Shown: piece by piece, positions 30,286-37,683 of the stretch
How positions within the stretch are numbered: position 1 is the stretch's first letter
Layout: each line of letters begins with the position of its first letter
IMG/VR virus record: IMGVR_UViG_3300011416_000023
Span: 1-37,773 of that record
Length of the DNA: 37,773 bases
Source: a virus
Reading direction: 5' to 3' (one strand)
Notes under the pieces: model-generated
What the model was told of the DNA's origin: nothing
What the model saw: the letters and a program-made list of their open reading frames with translations, nothing else
The model's database searches: none
Translations under genes and position numbers: made by a program

Positions 30286-30630
30286 CTATTTCCCGCTGCG
30301 CTCGCGCTCGATGGCATCAAGCTCTCGCGCGCGTTGCAGGTCGCTCTCACGACTCGAAACGGGAAGGATGGGGACGGCAGCTAACACGAGCAGGACGCCC
30401 GCAACGATGACTCCGACGACGAGATACTGACTGGCTTTGCGGTCCGCGATGCCAGCCAGCTCAAGACCACGCGCGAGCACGTACGGCATGATCGCAAAGG
30501 CGCACGCCATGGCCATCCCGGCAGCCTCCTGTGGCGCGCTCTTGGCGGTCAGCAAAGTGGTCGCGATCATGAGTCCGGCGGCTAGGCTACCCAGGATCGG
30601 GAGTAGACCAATCACATTCATCGTCGCCAT
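30286..30630 (-). CDS. Multi-TM membrane protein beside repressor
   Basis: Encodes 114 residues with three to four hydrophobic segments: VIGLLPILGSLAAGLMIATT, AAGMAMACAFAIMPYVLARG and YLVVGVIVAGVLLVLAAVPI, then a charged tail (ESDLQRARELDAIERERSGK). It begins three bases after the repressor stop, so it is likely expressed in the lysogen together with it. Superinfection exclusion proteins are often of this type; inferred only. Confidence 0.6.
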   Translation of the reverse strand: MATMNVIGLLPILGSLAAGLMIATTLLTAKSAPQEAAGMAMACAFAIMPYVLARGLELAGIADRKASQYLVVGVIVAGVLLVLAAVPILPVSSRESDLQRARELDAIERERSGK

Positions 30631-30633
30631 CCG

Positions 30634-31335
30634 TTAGCCTTCTTTTCGTTTCGCCCACACCACGGGGTACATGACCTGGATGTCCTCGGCCTTCACGAAC
30701 CGCGGCGAATATGTTGGGTTCGCACTTTCTAACACGTAGCCGCCGTCGGCGCGATACGCGATCTTGATCAGGCGCTCGCCCGTGGTGAGTGCGACGAAGA
30801 CCTCGTCGCCTGGCGCGACTGGGATGTTCGGACTCACCACCACGTAGCGGCCCGGTCGGAACACCGGGACCATCGAGTCGCCCTTCACCATCACGGCGAA
30901 CGCGTTCTTGTCAGTCACGCCCTCGGGCCGCGACACGCGCCGCTCCGCGTAAGCCTCGATCGAGGCTGCGTCCTCGTACACGATCCGGCCCTCCCCGGCC
31001 TGGGCTTCTGTAATCAACGGGATGTCCACGGGCTTGTACCCGGCGTAGGTGTCGAGGTCCAGCTTTTCCACCTCGCTCGCCGTCTGGGGCCCATGCCCAG
31101 CGAAGTGAAGGACAGCGTGGTCTAGGAGTGCCAGGAGTTCGCCCGGCGGCACTCCGAACACGGGCGCGAGCGCGCGCAACGTCTCGGGGCTCGCCTCCAC
31201 GGCGCCGCGCTCAATACGGCTAATCGTCTCGCCCGTTGTACCGGCACGCTCCGCCAGCTCGTCCTGTGTGAGGCTCAGCCGCTTCCGATGCTCCCTGACG
31301 ACATGCCGCAGTCCAAACCTGACATCAAGAGACAT
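30634..31335 (-). CDS. cI: CI/LexA-like repressor with S24 peptidase domain
   Basis: Encodes 233 residues from ATG 31335, the start that leaves a clean HTH_3 domain (LTQDELAERAGTTGETISRI, residues 22-41). The C-terminal S24 domain has S154 (KGDSMVP) and K191 (ERLIKIAYR), with a probable self-cleavage site at A113-G114 (EAQAGEG). So the protein should hold lysogeny and be cut after RecA-dependent damage. It faces the Cro-like gene across TGTTGA half-sites. Longer frames up to 31431 run through the operator and are not used. Confidence 0.92.
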   Translation of the reverse strand: MSLDVRFGLRHVVREHRKRLSLTQDELAERAGTTGETISRIERGAVEASPETLRALAPVFGVPPGELLALLDHAVLHFAGHGPQTASEVEKLDLDTYAGYKPVDIPLITEAQAGEGRIVYEDAASIEAYAERRVSRPEGVTDKNAFAVMVKGDSMVPVFRPGRYVVVSPNIPVAPGDEVFVALTTGERLIKIAYRADGGYVLESANPTYSPRFVKAEDIQVMYPVVWAKRKEG

Positions 31336-31387
31336 CGCTGTTGAATTCTCAACATCTGTCGGGCAATGTGGAAGGACATGCATGTTG

Positions 31388-31393
31388 ATTATC
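31388..31393 (-). promoter_or_regulatory. Minus -10 box for the repressor promoter
   Basis: On minus the bases read GATAAT, a good -10 match, giving a start near 31381 and a 45-base leader to the repressor ATG. The -35 (GACTAT, 17 bases upstream) is poor, as is common for promoters that need activation. The box lies between two TGTTGA half-sites. Confidence 0.45.
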
Positions 31394-31396
31394 CTG

Positions 31397-31426
31397 TTGA
31401 CAAAGCTGGCATAGTCCGCGTAAAAC
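31397..31426 (+). promoter_or_regulatory. Promoter of the Cro-like gene, leaderless candidate
   Basis: TTGACA at 31397-31402 is a perfect -35. With an 18-base spacer the -10 is TAAAAC (31421-31426). A start about seven bases on would fall at or just before ATG 31434, and no ribosome site precedes that ATG, so the message may be leaderless. The -35 overlaps a TGTTGA half-site. Confidence 0.5.
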
Positions 31427-31433
31427 AACACAC

Positions 31434-31661
31434 ATGTTGTTTGAGCTGATGCGGCGCCGAAGGCTCGCTGGGCTTACCCAGCGTGAATTGGCCACGCGAG
31501 CGGGGGTTCACCCGGAAACCATTTCGCGCCTAGAGAGAGGGGCTGTTGCCGGCAGCCCCGAGGCCGAAACGCTGCGCAAGCTGGCGAATGCGCTCGCCCT
31601 TACGCCTGAGCAGCTGTTTCCGGAGTTGCTGGGCACATCGGAGTCATCGCCGGCCGCCTAG
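31434..31661 (+). CDS. Cro-like HTH regulator
   Basis: Encodes 75 residues, one HTH_3 domain (GLTQRELATRAGVHPETISR, residues 13-32) much like the repressor's (LTQDELAERAGTTGETISRI), so the two likely bind the same sites. Placed divergent to the repressor at the head of the early operon, as for Cro. The end is a Ser/Pro tail. The next 190 bases hold no sure gene; a 40-codon frame on minus (31658-31780) is noted but weak. Confidence 0.85.
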   Translation: MLFELMRRRRLAGLTQRELATRAGVHPETISRLERGAVAGSPEAETLRKLANALALTPEQLFPELLGTSESSPAA

Positions 31662-31852
31662 CTCGCCCACCGGCGGAACCACCGCCAGACGCGATAGGGC
31701 AGCCCGCGGAACGCGGCGCGGCGCCGGACGGTGTGACGCAGGGCAGTGATGCGGTCGGCGATGGATGAGCAATCGGGCATGCGCTGCAGGCTACGGACCA
31801 GTCGGCGCAAGGACTAGCGCAGCGAGTAGCGAAGGAAAGACGAGACGGGCAC

Positions 31853-32407
31853 ATGACCGAGAACCGATCAGGCTGTGTGTTGGGCACCCGCCGGTGCGAC
31901 CCGCAGAACCTGCGCGAGATCCAGCACTGCGCCGTCAACCACGGCAAGCACGCCTTCGGCGAGATGGCCGAGGCCCTCAAGATGCGGCGCGACGCGCTCT
32001 CGCGCGCCACCTCGCCGTACGAGAGCGCGGACGAACGTCAACACCACCAGCCGGGGCTGACGGTCGCTGATGTGATCCTCGTCACGAACCTCCAGGACGA
32101 CCACCGCATCATCGCGGAAGCCTGCCGACGCACCGGGGGCGTGTTCGTCCGCATGCCAGACGTCCACACCACCGACGAGGACGTGTACGACGCGCTGACC
32201 GCCGCGGTCGAGGAGCTTGGCCAGGACAGCGGCGTCATCCGGCGCATCCTCTCCGACAGCACCGTCACCCCTGAGGAAGCCGACCACGCCGACCGCGAGA
32301 TTGACGAGACGATCGCCGCGCTCGTGCGGCTCAAGGCGACCGTGCGCGCGAAGGTCGAAAAGCCGTGGCTCCGTCCTCCCACGACCCCGACGCGGGTGCG
32401 TGCGTGA
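31853..32407 (+). CDS. CII-like phage regulator (CP76 type)
   Basis: Encodes 184 residues. NLREIQHCAVNHGKHAFGEM, AEALKMRRDALSRATSPYES, then HHQPGLTVADVILVTNLQDD match the layout of Phage_CP76 (phage regulatory protein CII) proteins: an N-terminal HTH followed by a helical domain listing a likely oligomer surface. The C-terminal charged helix (EEADHADREIDETIAALVRL) may form a coiled coil. The CII type activates lysogeny promoters, probably those of the repressor or integrase here. Confidence 0.75.
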   Translation: MTENRSGCVLGTRRCDPQNLREIQHCAVNHGKHAFGEMAEALKMRRDALSRATSPYESADERQHHQPGLTVADVILVTNLQDDHRIIAEACRRTGGVFVRMPDVHTTDEDVYDALTAAVEELGQDSGVIRRILSDSTVTPEEADHADREIDETIAALVRLKATVRAKVEKPWLRPPTTPTRVRA

Positions 32408-32844
32408 CCGCGCCACGCTTCCGCCGCCCCGTGAGTCCCGCCGCCGATCCGTCACGATCGGGTGACGCGTCGGCCCCGTTGGTCCCCGCAGTCTCCGCTG
32501 CCGTCCTCGAGACGCCCGCGCCGGCCGAGGCCCCGGCCGGGCGCCCTGCCGTGCGCCTCACCGCCGCCGATGTCTACCGCCTGTACTCGCGGCCAGACGG
32601 GACGCTGATTCGCGAGGCCCTGCTGACGAGAGACGAGGCCTGCCTGGTCTTGCGGCTGACGACGGTGGACGGCGCCCCCAACGCGTCGCGGCTCTACCAA
32701 CTACGGCACGGTGCCGGCCTGCGGGCGAGCCGCCGCGGCACGACCCTCCTGTTTCGCCTGGGCGACCTATTGGACTTCTGCGCGCCTGAAGTGGAGGAGC
32801 CGTACCTCGCCAGCGTCCCTCACCGCGGGAGGGCCGGCCGATGA
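32404..32844 (+). CDS. Helix-turn-helix protein with disordered N-terminus
   Basis: Encodes 146 residues from GTG 32404 (GTGA overlap). The first 48 residues are Ala/Pro-rich and disordered. The rest (REALLTRDEACLVLRLTTVD, NASRLYQLRHGAGLRASRRG, TTLLFRLGDLLDFC) resembles excisionase-type winged HTH folds. As an early gene with this fold, it may be the excisionase or an early regulator. Ends with an ATGA overlap. Confidence 0.55.
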   Translation: MTAPRFRRPVSPAADPSRSGDASAPLVPAVSAAVLETPAPAEAPAGRPAVRLTAADVYRLYSRPDGTLIREALLTRDEACLVLRLTTVDGAPNASRLYQLRHGAGLRASRRGTTLLFRLGDLLDFCAPEVEEPYLASVPHRGRAGR

Positions 32845-33068
32845 GCTACCGCAATCACTGCGCGCAGCGGCGCCACGCCACCGCGGTCCGCACGGGCCGC
32901 CGCATGGATCGGTTCTTCGCCGCCGTCGCGGCGCAGCTGCAGACGCTCCACGTGGAACGTCGGCCCTCCGCGCAGCCAGAGCCGCACGCGCTGCGCATCA
33001 CGTTCTCGCGCGCTGGTGACCGCCTGAAGCTCGAAACGCCTCGCGCGTTGAAGGCGCGTGCCGCGTGA
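32841..33068 (+). CDS. Small basic early protein
   Basis: Encodes 75 residues, Arg/His-rich (MSYRNHCAQRRHATAVRTGR, RMDRFFAAVAAQLQTLHVER), with overlaps at both ends. Family not recognised. The high positive charge points to nucleic-acid contact. Confidence 0.5.
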   Translation: MSYRNHCAQRRHATAVRTGRRMDRFFAAVAAQLQTLHVERRPSAQPEPHALRITFSRAGDRLKLETPRALKARAA

Positions 33069-33319
33069 CACAGACCTGGAATACCGACGCCGACATAACG
33101 CCCGCCCAGGCGCAGGACGAGAAGGCCGCGCAGGAGGCGGTGCGCTGGGCCGTCCGTGATGCGCTGCTCGCGTCTCCCGACGGGATGACCAACACCGAGT
33201 TGTACACGCGGTTCGGCGCCTCGGCCGTCAAGCGCCTGAACGACCTGAAGCGGCACCACGGCTACGACTACCGCCGGCAGTTCGTCGGCCCTCGCACCTT
33301 GGCGCTACGTGCTGATTGA
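33065..33319 (+). CDS. Small winged-helix-like early protein
   Basis: Encodes 84 residues from GTG 33065. Helices (EKAAQEAVRWAVRDALLASP), a TNTELYTRFGASAVKRLNDL segment and a wing-like KRHHGYDYRRQFVGPRTLAL give a winged-helix pattern. It resembles the C-terminal part of the protein at 34771, which suggests related DNA-binding use in the early operon. Confidence 0.5.
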   Translation: MTQTWNTDADITPAQAQDEKAAQEAVRWAVRDALLASPDGMTNTELYTRFGASAVKRLNDLKRHHGYDYRRQFVGPRTLALRAD

Positions 33320-33479
33320 GCCCGGTGCTGTTTCCACACCCGTCACGCCACCAACGCCGTCGGTGACATCCCGCATGGTGTCGGAGGCCGCCCGCATCCT
33401 GGCGACCTACGGCCGGGCGCGCCGCGCCGTATCCCCCCGCCCTCTCACGCCAGAGCCCCACCAGGGCTCACTGCTGTAA
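33309..33479 (+). CDS. Small 56-residue early protein
   Basis: GTG 33309 to TAA 33477-33479 gives VLIEPGAVSTPVTPPTPSVT then a helix (MVSEAARILATYGRARRAVS). It overlaps the previous gene by 11 bases, like its neighbours. Without this frame a gap of about 180 bases would lie within an otherwise gapless operon. No family known. Confidence 0.4.
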   Translation: MLIEPGAVSTPVTPPTPSVTSRMVSEAARILATYGRARRAVSPRPLTPEPHQGSLL

Positions 33480-33505
33480 ACCGCCACACGACTGGAGCTG
33501 CTGTC

Positions 33506-33826
33506 ATGCGCACCGCCATGATCCTGACTGCTGTCGCTCTCCTCATCTTCGCCATCTCCCTGCTGGTGGCGTTCTTCCGCGGGCTCCCGCTCGACGAGTC
33601 CGCGCCCACGCCGCGCGCGGATTCGCCGCGCCGCCTCGCGCTCAACGGCACGCCGCCGTCCTTGCGCGAGCGCCTGAAGAACCGACTCAGCGTGTGCCCG
33701 CGCCTGGGGCATCAGTGGGGCATCTCGTACCCGTTGCCGGGGAGCCACCGCATCCGCCAGTGCCGCCGCTGCGGCAAGGTCGAAGAGCCAGTGGTCGTCA
33801 AGAGCTACCGCACGGAGCGTGCGTGA
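33506..33826 (+). CDS. One-TM protein with zinc-binding C-terminus
   Basis: Encodes 106 residues. An N-terminal membrane helix (MILTAVALLIFAISLLVAFF) is followed by a Pro/Arg linker and a C-terminal metal-binding knot (VCPRLGHQWG, then HRIRQCRRCGKVEEP). Such small Cys/His domains are common in early phage proteins. It ends in a TGATG overlap with the interrupted gene. Function unknown. Confidence 0.58.
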   Translation: MRTAMILTAVALLIFAISLLVAFFRGLPLDESAPTPRADSPRRLALNGTPPSLRERLKNRLSVCPRLGHQWGISYPLPGSHRIRQCRRCGKVEEPVVVKSYRTERA

Positions 33827-34194
33827 TGTCGCCGACCAACGTGCAGACCGAGATCGTCGCGCTGCTGCGCCGTGTGCGCGCGCGTCTAGCGTCGCCTGGC
33901 GCGTGGCTGCAGGGCGACTTCGCGGGCACGCGCGAGGGCCACTGTTAGGTCGCCGACCCGAACGCCTCCTGCTGGTGTGTCGAGGGGGCCATTCTCGCGG
34001 AGATCGGGCCGGCACCTGACCTCGACGTGCAGCGCGGCGCGCAGCTCGCGCTGATGGACACGCTCGGCCTGCGTGCCGGCGGCCTGACGCTCGCGGGCTG
34101 GAACGACTGGCCCGGCCGAACCCAGGCCGACGTCCTCGGTGTGCTGGACCTCACCATTGCGCACCTCGAGCGCGAGCTGGGAGCCGCTGCGTGA
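33826..34194 (+). pseudogene. DUF6197-like gene interrupted by in-frame TAG
   Basis: ATG 33826 (TGATG overlap) reads VQTEIVALLRRVRARLASPG, AWLQGDFAGTREGHC, then TAG at 33946-33948. The same frame goes on as VADPNASCWCVEGAILAEIG and ends with GLTLAGWNDWPGRTQADVLG and LERELGAAA before TGA 34192. Both halves together match the DUF6197 layout (GxWxQGxFA, then xCWCxxGAI, then WND-pgRT-xxVL). Other genes here end in TAG, so the code is not changed. Nonsense mutation, readthrough or a base-call error are the options. Confidence 0.75.
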
Positions 34195-34475
34195 ACGAGC
34201 CGATCGAGGACTTCGCCGCGACGGTGACCGCCTATCAGGACCACGCCGCCTATGGCGTGTACTCGGGCAGCGCCTACTCGGCAACCGGCCAGGTCGACGC
34301 GCCGTGGACCGTCAGCCTCCGACATGGGCACCACGCGGACCCGCTGCGCCTGGGCTACGACACCGACGGCACGTTGCACGTGCGGACCGTCGCCAGCCGA
34401 CGCCACGCGCAGTACCTGCTCGACGCGTGGGTCGATGCGCGGATCGCCCCGGAGCCGATGGAGGTCCCGCAGTGA
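34191..34475 (+). CDS. Small hypothetical early protein
   Basis: Encodes 94 residues from GTG 34191 (overlaps the stop of the interrupted gene). Strands (APWTVSLRHGHHADPLRLGY, GTLHVRTVASRRHAQYLLDA) and a final helix suggest a compact alpha-beta fold. Family unknown. It overlaps the next gene (GTGA at 34472). Confidence 0.5.
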   Translation: MNEPIEDFAATVTAYQDHAAYGVYSGSAYSATGQVDAPWTVSLRHGHHADPLRLGYDTDGTLHVRTVASRRHAQYLLDAWVDARIAPEPMEVPQ

Positions 34476-34774
34476 CGCGCCCGCAGCCGTACGCCGAGGC
34501 GCTCCGCGGCATCCCGCGTGGGCGTCAGCTCGATGCGGACGACCGCGGCGATGTCCAAGCGCTCGCGATTCGCCTGACCACCGACCGCACGGGCGCCGCG
34601 TTCGGCACGGCCCGCCAGCTCGCGCTGCTCGCGTGCGAGCTCGGCGCCGAGCGTGAGGCGCTGCGGGCCAAGGTCAACGCCTTCCTCGAGCAGTGGGACC
34701 GGCCAGACGTGAGCATCCGCGGGTGGGGCGCGGATCTCGATCAGGCCGTCACGGCGCTGCGAGGTGAGGCGTGA
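34472..34774 (+). CDS. Small helical early protein
   Basis: Encodes 100 residues from GTG 34472. Mostly helical (DRGDVQALAIRLTTDRTGAA, ARQLALLACELGAEREALRA, VNAFLEQWDRPDVSIRGWGA). Not recognised. GTGA overlaps on both sides tie it to the early operon. Confidence 0.5.
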   Translation: MTRPQPYAEALRGIPRGRQLDADDRGDVQALAIRLTTDRTGAAFGTARQLALLACELGAEREALRAKVNAFLEQWDRPDVSIRGWGADLDQAVTALRGEA

Positions 34775-35313
34775 GCGTCCCGCTACATATCCAGCAGACG
34801 CTCGCGGACCTGAGCGCCGTCATTGATCAACTCCAGGCGGCCAAACGCACGATCGTCACGCTGTACCCGGAGGCCGACCAGCCGGCACCAGCGTCAGTGG
34901 CGCGCACCGTGCCGTGCGTCGTGGACGTCCCAGAGGTCGCGCGCACGCTTACGCGCGGCCACCGCAGGCGCCAGGTGCGCCGCGGCCCGCGACTGGAACC
35001 GATGGCCACGGTCGAACCGCCACCGCCAGACGAGACCGCTGAGGAGGAGCCGGCGCTGCGCACCCGTCGAGGCCCTGCGCTTGGTGGCGGCAAGTACGAC
35101 GAGCGGCTCCTGTCGGCGCTGAAGCAGGAGCAGGCGCAGTTCGGCATGACGTCGTCGGACCTGTGTCGCGTGTTCACTGGCCCGGGCAAGCCGAAGGAGG
35201 TCCAGCGCATCAGCGGCGGCGTGTCCATCGCCCTGCAGTCGCTCCAACGGCGAGGGCTCGTGCGCAAGGACGGGCGTCATTGGCACATCGTGCGGGAGGG
35301 CCGCCGTGGCTGA
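34771..35313 (+). CDS. Coiled-coil plus winged-helix early protein
   Basis: Encodes 180 residues from GTG 34771. A helix (QTLADLSAVIDQLQAAKRTI), a basic region (RGHRRRQVRRGPRLEPMATV) and acidic linker are followed by a C-terminal winged-helix pattern (DERLLSALKQEQAQFGMTSS, QSLQRRGLVRKDGRHWHIVR). The last part indicates DNA binding. It lies two genes before the replication initiator, so a role in replication or early control is likely. Confidence 0.55.
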   Translation: MSVPLHIQQTLADLSAVIDQLQAAKRTIVTLYPEADQPAPASVARTVPCVVDVPEVARTLTRGHRRRQVRRGPRLEPMATVEPPPPDETAEEEPALRTRRGPALGGGKYDERLLSALKQEQAQFGMTSSDLCRVFTGPGKPKEVQRISGGVSIALQSLQRRGLVRKDGRHWHIVREGRRG

Positions 35314-35758
35314 CGCCGTGTTCCCGTGGGAGAAGGCGCGGCCGACCGGCAAGCGCATGGGTCGGGCCGCCGTCGTGCCGCCAGGCGTGCTGCTGCCGTT
35401 CCCAGTCGCCCAGGAGATCCGCACGCGCCAGTACTTGTGGCTGCGCCGGTGCCCCGCCTGCGGCCGCGCGAAGTTGTACAGCGCTCGCGCCCGCACGTGC
35501 TCGAAGTCCTGCGGCAACACGATGGGCCACTTCCGCGCCGAGAGGGCGCTGAAGCTGCGCCGAATGCTGCCGAAGATGCAACGCCTGGCGACCAAGGCCC
35601 GCGTGGCCAACCAAGAGCGCCGCATCGCGGCGCGCATCGCCGGCAGGACACCAGAGGAGGTCTACCGCCTCGCGTACAGCCTCGGGTACACCGCGGGCCA
35701 CGCCGCCGGTCGCCTCGGCTTCAACCGCCTGCGTGACAAAACGCGAGGTGCCGCGTGA
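35306..35758 (+). CDS. Zinc-finger early protein
   Basis: Encodes 150 residues from GTG 35306, overlapping the previous gene by eight bases. YLWLRRCPACGRAKLYSARA, with the following TCSKSCGNTM, gives CxxC plus CxxxC, a zinc-binding site. A basic helical tail (LRRMLPKMQRLATKARVANQ) and GYTAGHAAGRLGFNRLRDKT follow. It may help the next gene's replication protein; inferred by position. Confidence 0.55.
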   Translation: MADAVFPWEKARPTGKRMGRAAVVPPGVLLPFPVAQEIRTRQYLWLRRCPACGRAKLYSARARTCSKSCGNTMGHFRAERALKLRRMLPKMQRLATKARVANQERRIAARIAGRTPEEVYRLAYSLGYTAGHAAGRLGFNRLRDKTRGAA

Positions 35759-36885
35759 GTCTCTACCGCCAGACCGAAGTGAAGACGTGGGGTGACGAGA
35801 AGTTCCGCCGCCTCAGCCCGCTGCCCCCGTCAGGACAGAGTCTCTGGCTCTGGCTCCTGACGGGCCCGCGTACGACGAACCTGCCGGGCCTGCTGGCCGC
35901 GGGCAGGGCGGCGAGCGCCGAGGAGCTGGGCTGGGACCAGAACGACTTCGATCGCTGCTACGCCGAGCTCGAGGCGGCGGGCATGGCGCGCGCCGACTGG
36001 CGGGCGCGGTTGATCTGGCTGCCCAATGCGGTCCGACACAACCCGCCCACGAACCCGTCGATCGTCGTCGCCTGGCGCCGTCAGTTCGACCTGTTGCCGG
36101 AGTGCGCGCTGAAGTCGCAGGCGGAACAGCACATCGTGCAGTTCCTGGAGCAGAAGAAGGGTGCCGCGTATGTGGCCGCCTTCGCTCGTCCCTCGACGTC
36201 GGCGCCAGCCAGCCCTCAGCCCACTGACCCTACACCACACAGTGAGGGACACGGTGTCGGACATAGTGGCACTGACGGTGTCACACACGGTGTCGACCAC
36301 CGTGCGGCACATCAGGATCAGGAACAGGATCAGGATCAGGAGAAAGAGACACCGCGCGCCCGCGAGGCCGCCGCTCGACCGACGCTGGTAGCGCCGCGCC
36401 GGCTGCACTGCGCCTGGGAGTCGGCGATCGGGCTCGACGTCCCGAACGACCTGCACCGCGAGTTCACGCGCAAGCTGGTGAGCGCCGGCTACGGCGAGGC
36501 CAGTGCCGACGCGACGCTGTTCGCGTGGTACCGCGAGACCGAGACCGCCTGGTCGCAGCCCGACCAGGTCGTCGGGGATGGCTCGTACCCGTTTTGGCGG
36601 GCGCGCTTCCGCGAGAAGTACGGCACCACCGTGCGACCAGCGGCCGCGCCCAAGGTCGCTGGCTTGGCCGGCGGTGGCGTGGCGCCGCGCGCCCCCCGTC
36701 CCGCATGGATATGCCGGCACGAGCCGTACTGCGGCCATCGGCCGGCCTGCGAGATCGTCACGGCCCGCGATGTGCGCGAAGGGCGGCTGGCGCTCGCGGA
36801 CGTGCAGCCGGCCCTGGCCGACGCCGTCCGTGAGCTGGTGGAGATCCACGAAGAGCTGAACGCGCGCGAGGCGGTGCAGGCATGA
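35755..36885 (+). CDS. Phage replication initiator (O-like)
   Basis: Encodes 376 residues from GTG 35755. LYRQTEVKTWGDEKFRRLSP and LWLWLLTGPRTTNLPGLLAA form the winged-helix domain common in phage replisome organisers. A His/Gly/Asp/Gln-rich linker (residues about 162-200) carries the iteron-like array. The C-terminal part (ADATLFAWYRETETAWSQPD, SYPFWRARFREKYG) would contact the host helicase loader, and CRHEPYCGHRPAC looks like a small zinc knuckle. It binds the origin and recruits host replication proteins. Confidence 0.78.
   Translation: MSLYRQTEVKTWGDEKFRRLSPLPPSGQSLWLWLLTGPRTTNLPGLLAAGRAASAEELGWDQNDFDRCYAELEAAGMARADWRARLIWLPNAVRHNPPTNPSIVVAWRRQFDLLPECALKSQAEQHIVQFLEQKKGAAYVAAFARPSTSAPASPQPTDPTPHSEGHGVGHSGTDGVTHGVDHRAAHQDQEQDQDQEKETPRAREAAARPTLVAPRRLHCAWESAIGLDVPNDLHREFTRKLVSAGYGEASADATLFAWYRETETAWSQPDQVVGDGSYPFWRARFREKYGTTVRPAAAPKVAGLAGGGVAPRAPRPAWICRHEPYCGHRPACEIVTARDVREGRLALADVQPALADAVRELVEIHEELNAREAVQA
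36238..36310 (+). repeat. Six 12-bp iteron-like repeats, origin candidate
   Basis: Units begin at 36239, 36251, 36263, 36275, 36287 and 36299, with consensus ACGGTGTCGGAC; three (36251, 36275, 36287) share ACGGTGTC fully. They code four-residue repeats (HGVG, DGVT, HGVD). A purine-rich run of AGGATC-type repeats with few pyrimidines on plus (36311-36350) follows. Lambda has its origin, iterons then A-rich, inside gene O, so this is a fitting site for replication start. Confidence 0.6.
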
Positions 36886-36901
36886 CAGCACGGAGGGTGG
36901 C

Positions 36902-37294
36902 GTGAGACACATCGCGTTCTCGCTCACCACGCCCCAGGTGCTCGGCCGATCGAAGACGGTCACGCGCCGCGCCGGCTACGGCTGGATGACCCTGCGCCGC
37001 GGACAGCTCCTGCAGGCCATCGAGAAGGGCCAGGGCCTCAAGAAGGGCGAGCAGGTCAACAAGCTCGCCGTCATCCGCGTGCGCAACGTCCGCCTCGAGA
37101 CGCTCGCGGCCATCACGCCTGACGACGTCCGCGCGGAAGGGTTCGGAGATCTGGCACCTCACGACTTCGTGGCGTTCTTCTGCCGCACCCACAAGGGCAT
37201 CCATCCGACCAGTGAGGTCGTGCGCATGGAATTCGAGTATGTCGATGGCGTCGAGGACACCGCCGCGCCACGGAAAGGACGGGCCCGTCGGTGA
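36902..37294 (+). CDS. ASCH-like domain protein
   Basis: Encodes 130 residues from GTG 36902. FSLTTPQVLGRSKTVTRRAG, YGWMTLRRGQLLQAIEKGQG, KLAVIRVRNVRLETLAAITP and EGFGDLAPHDFVAFFCRTHK match the phage type of ASCH (PUA-related) proteins, thought to bind RNA or modified bases. A seven-codon frame at 36882 just before may couple it to the replication gene. Overlaps the next gene. Confidence 0.75.
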   Translation: MRHIAFSLTTPQVLGRSKTVTRRAGYGWMTLRRGQLLQAIEKGQGLKKGEQVNKLAVIRVRNVRLETLAAITPDDVRAEGFGDLAPHDFVAFFCRTHKGIHPTSEVVRMEFEYVDGVEDTAAPRKGRARR

Positions 37295-37683
37295 AGGTCT
37301 ATCTATGCGCCGCGTGGAAGCGGCAGAAACAGTTGCGCGGGTATCGGGATCTGCTCTCGGCCGCCGGCATCGAGGTCACGTCGCGCTGGCTGGATCAGGA
37401 CGGCCCGCCACCCATGACGCAGGACGACGAGTGCGCCGCGGCGTTGATGGACCTGCGCGACCTCGATCGGGCCGACGAGGTGATCGCCTTCACCGAGGGA
37501 CCCGAGGCCGGGTATCTCACCGGTGGCCGTCACGTGGAGGTGGGGTACGCGCTCGCGATGGGCAAGACGATCAGGCTGGTAGGGCGGCCTGAGAACGTCT
37601 TCCACGCACACCCGCTCGTGCACCACTCGGCGCAGTTCGACACGGTGCTCCTCGAGTACGCCAGGCGGGTGGACGCGGCATGA
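37291..37683 (+). CDS. Nucleoside 2-deoxyribosyltransferase-like protein
   Basis: Encodes 130 residues from GTG 37291. A Rossmann-like start (VKVYLCAAWKRQKQLRGYRD), then DLRDLDRADEVIAFTEGPEA and GGRHVEVGYALAMGKTIRLV match the nucleoside deoxyribosyltransferase family; the Glu in HVEVGYALAMGK is where the catalytic Glu is expected. It would act on nucleosides or nucleotides for DNA synthesis or base modification. A close pairing with the ASCH protein supports a role in nucleotide handling. Confidence 0.75.
   Translation: MKVYLCAAWKRQKQLRGYRDLLSAAGIEVTSRWLDQDGPPPMTQDDECAAALMDLRDLDRADEVIAFTEGPEAGYLTGGRHVEVGYALAMGKTIRLVGRPENVFHAHPLVHHSAQFDTVLLEYARRVDAA

Larger units (their letters stand above)
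31339..31442. promoter_or_regulatory. Divergent operator region of the lysis/lysogeny switch
   Basis: Operator 1 is TGTTGA-ATTC-TCAACA at 31339-31354. Further TGTTGA half-sites begin at 31383 and 31395, and ACATGCATGT (31376-31385) is a palindrome. Operator at the Cro side is AAACAACA-CACA-TGTTGTTT (31423-31442), which covers the Cro-like ATG. Half-sites have the same TGTTG core, so repressor and Cro-like protein likely compete for them. Confidence 0.75.

Noticed and set aside
31658-31780. 40-codon basic frame on minus behind the Cro-like gene
   Set aside because: No ribosome site or promoter seen; the Arg/Trp-rich text is common for chance frames in GC-rich DNA.
33826-34194. Genome-wide TAG reassignment as the reason for the in-frame amber
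   Set aside because: Many intact genes in the window end in TAG with a new gene right after, so TAG acts as a stop here.
36882-36905. Seven-codon frame between replication and ASCH-like genes
   Set aside because: Likely only a translational bridge; too short to call a gene.
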